Of a stretch of DNA of 64,000 bases, positions 57,406-64,000 are shown piece after piece. A program made the translations under genes and the position numbers. The notes beneath the pieces were generated by a model. That model was given only the letters and a program-made list of their open reading frames with translations. It was not told the DNA's origin and did no database searches. The stretch's first letter is position 1. Every line of letters starts with the position of its first letter. Origin of the DNA: Chloroflexota bacterium (lineage in GTDB: Bacteria > Chloroflexota > Dehalococcoidia > UBA2979); assembly GCA_016875635.1 (NCBI GenBank), contig VGPD01000005.1, forward strand, positions 1 to 64,000, given 5' to 3'.

Positions 57406-58422
57406 ATGACGCTGCGAGTCGGCATCAACGGTTTCGGACGAACCGGCCGTCAGGCGTTCCGCGCCTGGTGGGAACACCGGCGGAACGACTTCGAGATCGT
57501 TGCCATCAACCGGGGACCGGTCGAGATCCGCACGCATCTGCTGCGCTATGACTCCGACTACGGACGCTTCCCAGCCACCGTCGAGGACGGCAAGGATTCG
57601 TTCGCGGTGGGCGGCACGCATGAGGTCCGTGTTTTCAACGCTGACGACCCGGCAGAGATCCCGTGGGGCGAGGCGAACGTCGATCTTGTAATCGACTGCA
57701 CCGGGAAGTTCCGGGACGCGAAGCAGGCGAAGGCCCACCTGCGCGATTCCGTAAAGAAGGTCATCATCTCGGCGCCGGCGAAGGGCGACGACTGGACCGT
57801 GATCATGGGCGCGAACCAGTCCGAGTATGACCCGAAGAACCACCACGTCATCTCGGCGGGTTCCTGCACGACAAACTGCGTCGTGCTCGCCGTGAAGGTC
57901 CTGAACGACGCGTTCGGCGTCGAGCGCGGGATGATGACCACGGTCCACTCATACACGGGCGACCAGAACCTGGTCGACAACAGCCACAAGGACCTGCGCC
58001 GAGCGCGCGCCGCAGCCATGAACATCGTCCCGACGTCCTCGGGCGCCTCCGACGCGGTGGGGCGGATCATCCCGTCGCTCGCCGGGAAGTTCGACGGCTT
58101 CGCCTACCGCGTGCCAACCCCGACGGTCTCCGTCCTTGACCTCGTCACGTCGCTCCGCGACACGCCCTCGGTGGGTGCGATCAACGAGGCGTACCTGGCG
58201 GCTGCTGAGGGCGAGTTGAAGGGGTACATGTACTACGAGACCGACGAACTGGTCTCGATGGACTTCAAAGGCCACCCCGGCTCCGCCATCCATGACGCCC
58301 CGACTACCCTGATCGTCCCGGGCGGGATGACCAAGACCATGGCCTGGTACGACAACGAGTGGGGATACTCCTGCCGGCTGACGGACGTGGTCGCGCTGAT
58401 CGCGGAGCGAGGCCTCTCCTAG
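57406..58422 (+). CDS. gap: glyceraldehyde-3-phosphate dehydrogenase
   Basis: RVGINGFGRTGRQAFRAW; SAGSCTTNCV; WYDNEWGYSCRLTDVV. Confidence 0.97.
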   Translation: MTLRVGINGFGRTGRQAFRAWWEHRRNDFEIVAINRGPVEIRTHLLRYDSDYGRFPATVEDGKDSFAVGGTHEVRVFNADDPAEIPWGEANVDLVIDCTGKFRDAKQAKAHLRDSVKKVIISAPAKGDDWTVIMGANQSEYDPKNHHVISAGSCTTNCVVLAVKVLNDAFGVERGMMTTVHSYTGDQNLVDNSHKDLRRARAAAMNIVPTSSGASDAVGRIIPSLAGKFDGFAYRVPTPTVSVLDLVTSLRDTPSVGAINEAYLAAAEGELKGYMYYETDELVSMDFKGHPGSAIHDAPTTLIVPGGMTKTMAWYDNEWGYSCRLTDVVALIAERGLS

Positions 58423-58447
58423 CGCCCCGAACTGCTGGCGCTCCTGA

Positions 58448-58473
58448 CAGACGCCCCGGCTCCGGGGCGTCTG
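58448..58473 (+). terminator. gap terminator
   Basis: cagacgccccgg-ct-ccggggcgtctg followed by tgttatgtta. Confidence 0.65.
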
Positions 58474-58609
58474 TGTTATGTTATGTAGGCCGATGCGGCG
58501 GGGCATCCGGCACACCTGGCGTGGAGGCGGCTCAGGCTCGAGCCCGCCTCCGCGCCACGCCTCGCCCTCTCCGGACGCGCCTGCGCGTCGCCCCACCTAC
58601 ACTCGAACC

Positions 58610-59953
58610 ATGCTTGACGCTCTGACTGAACGGCTCTCCGGCACCTTCCGGCGGCTCGGCTCGTCCGGGCGCATCGGCGAGAAAGAACTCGACGAGGCGC
58701 TCCGCGAGGTGCGCATCGCGCTCCTCGAAGCCGACGTCAACTTCAAAGTGGTGCGTGACTTCATCGCCCGCGTCCGGGACCGCGCGCTGGGCCAGGAAGT
58801 GCTGCAGTCGATCACCCCCGGCCAGCAGGTCATCGGCATCGTGCACCAGGTGCTCGTCGAGACCCTCGGCAAAGAGCACGCCCCGCTTGAACGTGCGAAC
58901 GGCGGCCCGACCAAGATCATGGTGGTCGGCTCAAAGGGCTCGGGGAAAACCACCCTCGCCGGCCGGCTCGCCCTGAAGTTCAAGTCGGAAGGCTTCCGCC
59001 CGCTGCTGGTCTCCACGGACTTCGAGCGCGTCGCCGCCTCCGAGCAGCTGCAGGTGCTGGCGGAGTCGATCGATGTCCCCGTCTACGTCGAGGAGCACGA
59101 GGCCCCGGCCGCGGAGGTCGCGAAGCGGGCGCTGTCCCACGCGGCGAAGATCAACGCGAACGCCATCATCGTGGATACCGTCGGCGCGGTGATGCTGGAC
59201 GACGAGCTGGCGGACGCCCTCGCCGCGCTTGCGGACGAGGTCGACCCGACCGAGCTCCTCATCGTGGTGGACGCCATGACCGGCCAGGAAGCGGTCACCC
59301 TCGCCAAGGAGTTCCACGATGTCCTGGAAGGCTCCGGCATCGTCGTGACGAAGGTGGACTCCGACACCCGGGGCGGCGCCGTGCTCTCCGTGCGGGAGGT
59401 CACCGGCCTGCCGGTGAAGTTCATCACCACCGGCGAACGGCTGGAAGCGCTGGAGGAGTTCCACCCGGACCGGTTCGCCTCGCGTGTCCTCGGCATGGGG
59501 GACGTGGTCACGCTGGTCGAGAAGGCGAAGGCGGCGATTGGCGAGCGGGACGCCAAAGAGGTCGCCCGGCGGATGCGGACCGGCCAGTTCGACCTGGAGG
59601 ACTTCCTGGGCCAGATGGAGCAGCTGAAGAAGATGGGGCCGCTTTCCGGCATCTTCGACATGCTCCCCGGCGCCGGGGCCATCAAGGCCCAGCTCGGTGG
59701 CGGATTCGACATGAATGAGAAGTTCATCAGCCAGTCGGAGGCGATCATCCGTTCGATGACCGTCGAGGAGCGCCGTCACCCAGAGGTCATCAACGGTTCT
59801 CGACGGCGGCGGATCGCCCGGGGATCCGGCACCCACCCCTCCGACGTGAACCGCCTCTTGAATCAGTTCGCCGAAGCCCGCAAACTGATGAAGGCGATGG
59901 CTGGCGGCGGCGGAAAGAACGCTGGCGGCATCCGTCGGATGCTGGGCCTATGA
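58610..59953 (+). CDS. ffh: signal recognition particle protein
   Basis: MVVGSKGSGKTTLAGRLALKF; M-domain IARGSGTHPSDVNRLLNQF. Confidence 0.97.
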   Translation: MLDALTERLSGTFRRLGSSGRIGEKELDEALREVRIALLEADVNFKVVRDFIARVRDRALGQEVLQSITPGQQVIGIVHQVLVETLGKEHAPLERANGGPTKIMVVGSKGSGKTTLAGRLALKFKSEGFRPLLVSTDFERVAASEQLQVLAESIDVPVYVEEHEAPAAEVAKRALSHAAKINANAIIVDTVGAVMLDDELADALAALADEVDPTELLIVVDAMTGQEAVTLAKEFHDVLEGSGIVVTKVDSDTRGGAVLSVREVTGLPVKFITTGERLEALEEFHPDRFASRVLGMGDVVTLVEKAKAAIGERDAKEVARRMRTGQFDLEDFLGQMEQLKKMGPLSGIFDMLPGAGAIKAQLGGGFDMNEKFISQSEAIIRSMTVEERRHPEVINGSRRRRIARGSGTHPSDVNRLLNQFAEARKLMKAMAGGGGKNAGGIRRMLGL

Positions 59954-60064
59954 ATCTGGGGCATGGCCCCCACTAGACCCCACCCCCGAACCGCCCGACA
60001 CTGACCAGCCAACCCCCGGCGTCCGCGTGTGAAGAGACGCGACGCCCCCTGAAGGAATCTGCCC

Positions 60065-60493
60065 GTGCTCCGTATCCGCCTCCGCCGTACCGGCCAGAAG
60101 CATCAGCCCTCCTACCGCATCGTCGTCGCCCACAAGGAGACGAAGCGTGACGGTGGCTTCCTGGAGATCGTGGGGCACTACAACCCGACGACCGACCCTC
60201 GCACGCTCGAGGTGAACTCGGAGCGGACGAAATACTGGCTGTCCGTCGGCGCCCAGCCCTCGGAGACGGTCGCGCGCCTGCTGTTTAGCGCCGGCGTCAC
60301 CACGACCGAGCCTAAGCGGCGCGTCACCCAACCGACCCGGGCTGAGCGTGAGGCAGCCGAGGCCGCCAAGAAGGCGCACGCCGAAGAGGTGAAGGCCCGC
60401 AAGGACGCTGAGGCCGCCGCCGCGAAGGCTGCCGCCGAGGCTGCTGCTGCCGCTGAGAAGGCGGCCGCCGAGGCGGCCGCCGGTACGAACTAA
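60065..60493 (+). CDS. rpsP: 30S ribosomal protein S16 with long Ala/Lys/Glu-rich C-terminal tail
   Basis: MLRIRLRRTGQKHQPSYRIVVAHKETKRDGGFLEIVGHYNPTTDP; GTG start. Confidence 0.97.
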   Translation: MLRIRLRRTGQKHQPSYRIVVAHKETKRDGGFLEIVGHYNPTTDPRTLEVNSERTKYWLSVGAQPSETVARLLFSAGVTTTEPKRRVTQPTRAEREAAEAAKKAHAEEVKARKDAEAAAAKAAAEAAAAAEKAAAEAAAGTN

Positions 60494-60496
60494 GCG

Positions 60497-60724
60497 ATGC
60501 GCGCACTCATCGAGTACCTGGCCCGCGCCCTCGCCGAGCACCCCGACGACGTCGTCGTGGAGGAAGAGCACGACGGCGACCGCATCCTCCTCTACCTCTA
60601 CGTGAACGACGAGGACAAGGGCCGCGTCATCGGCCGTGACGGGCGCTGCGCCAACGCGATGCGCTCTCTGCTGCACGTCGCGGCTGTGCGTGCCGGCGTC
60701 CGCGCCACGCTCAACATCGAGTAA
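60497..60724 (+). CDS. khpA: KH-domain RNA-binding protein
   Basis: VNDEDKGRVIGRDGRCANAMRSLLHVAA. Confidence 0.93.
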   Translation: MRALIEYLARALAEHPDDVVVEEEHDGDRILLYLYVNDEDKGRVIGRDGRCANAMRSLLHVAAVRAGVRATLNIE

Positions 60725-60736
60725 AGCGCGCCTCCG

Positions 60737-61372
60737 ATGTCAGGCTCCCGGCCCAACCCCGCCCGCCGTCCCCGACGGCCGGGTGCGCGCGTCCTGCGCG
60801 TGCCCGGCCCTCGACCGGCATACCGGCCGATCGACGACTCCCCGGTGCCTACCCCCGACGAGCGGGTGGCGATCGGACGGATCAACGCACCATGGGGGCT
60901 CAAGGGGCATGTGAAAGTCACCCCGCTCACCGCGAACCCGGAACGGTTCACCGTGGGGGCCGTCGTCATCCTAAACGGCGCCCGCGCCCGCATCGCGGAC
61001 ATCGAGACTCCGCTCGGGTTCCCCTGCGTCCTGTTTGAGGGCCACGAGGGCCGCAACGCCGCCGAGGCGCTGCGCGGACTGCTCATCGAAATCCCGGAGA
61101 GCGACCTGCCCCCGCTCCCGGAGGGCGAGTACTACACCCACGATCTCATCGGCATGTCCGTAGTGACCACGGCGGGAGAGCCGGTCGGCGTGCTGGAGCA
61201 GGTGCTGGTGACCGGCGCGAACGATGTCTACCTCGTACGGCTGCCGGACCAGAAGGATGTCCTGATCCCCGCGCTCGGACACATCGTGATCGAGGTGGAC
61301 GTGCCGGGAAAGCGCATGGTGATCGAGCCGGTGAAGGGACTGCTGAGCGGATCGCCTGAGGATCGCGAGTAG
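60737..61372 (+). CDS. rimM: ribosome maturation factor RimM
   Basis: IGRINAPWGLKGHVKVTPLT; EYYTHDLIGMSVVTTAGEPVG. Confidence 0.95.
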   Translation: MSGSRPNPARRPRRPGARVLRVPGPRPAYRPIDDSPVPTPDERVAIGRINAPWGLKGHVKVTPLTANPERFTVGAVVILNGARARIADIETPLGFPCVLFEGHEGRNAAEALRGLLIEIPESDLPPLPEGEYYTHDLIGMSVVTTAGEPVGVLEQVLVTGANDVYLVRLPDQKDVLIPALGHIVIEVDVPGKRMVIEPVKGLLSGSPEDRE

Positions 61373-61389
61373 CCACGGCCTTGGTCGCG

Positions 61390-61417
61390 TTGCCCGTCCC
61401 TCGGTGCGCCCTATACT
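61390..61417 (+). promoter_or_regulatory. putative promoter of tRNA-Ala/Arg pair
   Basis: TTGCCC - 16 nt - TATACT. Confidence 0.45.
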
Positions 61418-61451
61418 CGGTCATGCTGCCTCTCAGGGAGGCGAGCCCTGT

Positions 61452-61527
<76 letters not shown>

Positions 61528-61558
61528 TTCCGCCCGCGGAGCCCGCTGCGGCTCGCGC

Positions 61559-61633
61559 GCCCTCGTAGCTCAGTGGATAGAGCGTTGGTTTCCTAAACCA
61601 TGTGCGCAGGTTCGATTCCTGCCGGGGGCACCA
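61559..61633 (+). tRNA. tRNA-Arg(CCT)
   Basis: Anticodon stem-loop TTGGT-TTCCTAA-ACCAT, encoded CCA. Confidence 0.95.
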
Positions 61634-61787
61634 GATGCCCCGGAGCCGGCGTGCTGAACCACTCAGCCGCCCACCCCGCGATTTCGCTCATTCACCGGCG
61701 CACCAGGCCGCAGGTGGTTCCATCGAATCTTCCTCCACCGTGGTATGAATGTCGGCAATCGCTTCGGCTCCATGATGCCGCGCGGAC

Positions 61788-63008
61788 ATGACGGGAAAAG
61801 TGAGCCAGCGCACGATGACGAGCATCCCCCGTCCCCTGGCCGAACGCCGCATCCTCGAAGTCGGTGGCTCCTTGCCGGTCGCGGCAGCGGCCAAATTGTT
61901 CTCCGACTATGGGGCTGACGTCATCAAGGTCGAACCAATCGGAGGCGCGCCGATGCGCCGCCTCCCCCCCTTTCTGGGCGATGTCCCCAACCTGGAGTCA
62001 GGGGCCTGGCACATCGCGCTCGACACCGGAAAACGTTCGGTGGTCGTCGATATCCAGACCGCATCAGGCCGCGAGATCCTCGGCCGGCTTTGCCCCCAGG
62101 CCGACCTTGTACTCATCCACACGACAAGCACCCTCGCGATCGACATCCGCGAGGATATCCGTGCGCTCGCCCGACCGCCGGTGGTGGTCGTGTTGACCGA
62201 GCACGGACTGGACGGCCCGCGCAGCGGCCACATCGAAAACGACACGTCGCTCTTCGCGTGGACCGGCCGGATGCGCCAACACGCGATCGCCGGGGAGGAG
62301 CCGCTGCGGTACGCCCCCCACGTCGCGGAGATGCAGTGGGCGGCGACGGCTTCGGCTGCCGGCGCCGCCGCGCTGTGGGCACACACGGACGGCCAACCAG
62401 CAAGCGAGATCGAAGTAAGCGGCGTCGAGGCGCTCACCGGCAACGTCGATGCCTGGTTCGTCGCCTGGGAGTTCATGGGGGTGGAGATGCCTCGCGTGGC
62501 GGGCCAGTCACAGACGGCGTACCCGGCTGGCTGCTACCCGTGCGCCGACGGTTACGTCGTCTTCGCCGCCGCGAACCAACCGTTCTTCGGCCGGCTCTGC
62601 GAGGGGATCGGGCGGCCGGAACTCGCCGCTGACCCACGCTTCGCTGACCCCGTTCGGAAGCCGCTCCACTTTAACGACTTCATTACCGTCCTGAACCCAT
62701 GGCTGCGGGCACGGACCAAGCACGAGATCTTCACCACACTGCAGCAGTACGGCGTAATGGTCGCGCCCGTCCTCGACGCATCGGAGATCGCCGGAGACGC
62801 CCAGGCGGTCGCCCGCCAGTCGTTCGTCGAGCGTCCGCTCCCCGACGGCCAGACGGCGGTGATCGCCGGGCCGCCATTCCGCATGATGGACGGCTGGGAG
62901 GCCGGCCCCCCACCCCGCGTGGGCGAGCACACGGACGAGGTCCTGCGCGACCTCGGCTACTCCTCCACGGAGCGGCTCGCGCTGTTCCGTGGGGGCGTGA
63001 CGGGATAG
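61788..63008 (+). CDS. CaiB/BaiF CoA-transferase family
   Basis: RRILEVGGSLPVAAAAKLFSDYGADVIKVEPIGG; GKRSVVVDIQTASGREIL. Confidence 0.9.
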   Translation: MTGKVSQRTMTSIPRPLAERRILEVGGSLPVAAAAKLFSDYGADVIKVEPIGGAPMRRLPPFLGDVPNLESGAWHIALDTGKRSVVVDIQTASGREILGRLCPQADLVLIHTTSTLAIDIREDIRALARPPVVVVLTEHGLDGPRSGHIENDTSLFAWTGRMRQHAIAGEEPLRYAPHVAEMQWAATASAAGAAALWAHTDGQPASEIEVSGVEALTGNVDAWFVAWEFMGVEMPRVAGQSQTAYPAGCYPCADGYVVFAAANQPFFGRLCEGIGRPELAADPRFADPVRKPLHFNDFITVLNPWLRARTKHEIFTTLQQYGVMVAPVLDASEIAGDAQAVARQSFVERPLPDGQTAVIAGPPFRMMDGWEAGPPPRVGEHTDEVLRDLGYSSTERLALFRGGVTG

Positions 63009-63012
63009 CCGA

Positions 63013-64000
63013 ATGACCTCCCGATTGCTGGATGGCCTCCGTGCCGTTGAATTATGCGAGGTCTGGGCAGGCCCGATGGCAGGATCGCTGCTCGGGGACC
63101 TCGGCGCGGATGTCGTGAAGGTGGAGTCGTTCCCGCGGAACTCGATGACCCGTCCGCTGGTAAGCCCCCTCCCTGGCCCGGGGGAAGGCCCCGTGTGGGA
63201 ACGCAGTCACATCCACCATCTGGCCAACCGGAACAAGCGCAACATCGCGCTCAACATCCGCTCGGAGGCCGGCGCTGCAGTCTTCCGCGACCTGTTGGCC
63301 TCCGCCGACATCTTCTTCGAAGGCTATTCGGCTGGCACAGTCGACCGCATGGGGTTCGACTGGGAGACCGCGCATGCGATCAACCCACGGCTGATCTACG
63401 CCTCCATGCCCGGCTGGGGAGCGCAAGGCCCCTACCAGGGATATGTGACGCTCGGCTCCGGCCTCGACGCCGCTGGCGGCCACACAATCGTACGGGGCTA
63501 CCCGGACCGACCGGTCGAGGACACATCGCCGATCTACCACTCGGACGCCACAGGCGCCCTCGCGTTGATCTTCGCGGTCATGACCGCGCTCCATCGCCGG
63601 GAGCAGACTGGCATGGGTTCGTACATCGATATCTCACAGATCGAAGTGCTCAACTGGCATCTGCCGGCGCAGGTCGCCGAGTGGACGATGAACCAGCGGC
63701 TTCCGGTGCGCCTCGGCAATAGCGACACGCTCATCGTCCCCCATGGCTGCTTCAGGGCAGGCGGTGGCGAGGCCGGCGAGGATGACTCATGGGTCGTCGT
63801 CGCTGCTGAGACGGACACGCAATGGGCCGGGCTGGCCGAGGCGATGGGCCACGCGGACTGGGCCGGGCGCGGGCACCCCTGGGCTACGATCCCGGGACGT
63901 CTCGCCGCACGCGACGAGGTACATAACGCGGTGCGACGCTTCGTCGGCGGGGATACCGCGGAACACATTGCGGAGACGATCCGGCGCCATGGGGCAATCG
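63013..64000 (+). CDS. CaiB/BaiF CoA-transferase family, truncated by window end
   Basis: MTSRLLDGLRAVELCEVWAGPMAGSLLGDLGADVVKVES; NRNKRNIALNIRSEAG; open to the window edge. Confidence 0.9.
   Translation, partial: MTSRLLDGLRAVELCEVWAGPMAGSLLGDLGADVVKVESFPRNSMTRPLVSPLPGPGEGPVWERSHIHHLANRNKRNIALNIRSEAGAAVFRDLLASADIFFEGYSAGTVDRMGFDWETAHAINPRLIYASMPGWGAQGPYQGYVTLGSGLDAAGGHTIVRGYPDRPVEDTSPIYHSDATGALALIFAVMTALHRREQTGMGSYIDISQIEVLNWHLPAQVAEWTMNQRLPVRLGNSDTLIVPHGCFRAGGGEAGEDDSWVVVAAETDTQWAGLAEAMGHADWAGRGHPWATIPGRLAARDEVHNAVRRFVGGDTAEHIAETIRRHGAI

Noticed and set aside
60323-60490. Ala-rich tail of S16 as a frameshift artefact
   Set aside because: It stays in frame to a proper stop 4 nt before khpA and has coherent A/K/E composition.

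Overview
High-GC bacterial chromosomal window, probably an environmental Chloroflexota-like genome (inference only). Most of it is ordinary metabolism: acyl-CoA, enoyl-CoA and CaiB enzymes, SDRs, five MFS transporters, split MetH, MetF, GSII, aconitase, SURF1, PepN, UvrC, XerD, enolase, GAPDH, and an ffh-rpsP-khpA-rimM block. There are six tRNA genes. The most interesting signals are: (1) two candidate selenoprotein genes that the ORF track splits at in-frame UGA. One is a UGSC-family protein (17466..17999, minus) in an operon with a SelW/Rdx-like protein. The other is a thioredoxin-like lipoprotein with a U-P-F-C active site (13463..13966, plus). Both have a hairpin at SECIS-compatible distance with a GUG apex. 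(2) Two small integrase-less islets flanked by direct repeats of the 3' end of the upstream gene: one duplicates the T-arm/acceptor end of tRNA-Met around a DUF2975/XRE/membrane-protein module, the other duplicates an SDR gene end around the candidate selenoprotein thioredoxin. (3) An eCIS-cargo-like protein with an 'LQGAAGNRAVQRL' motif and an 'HHSSLLAG...SGHYRP' domain. (4) A lower-GC HEPN-like orphan. (5) Several disrupted or split genes: PhoX with in-frame TAG, an MFS gene with in-frame TAA, MetH with TAG at a domain linker, and a frameshifted large helical protein. All assignments come from reading the sequence; no database search was run.
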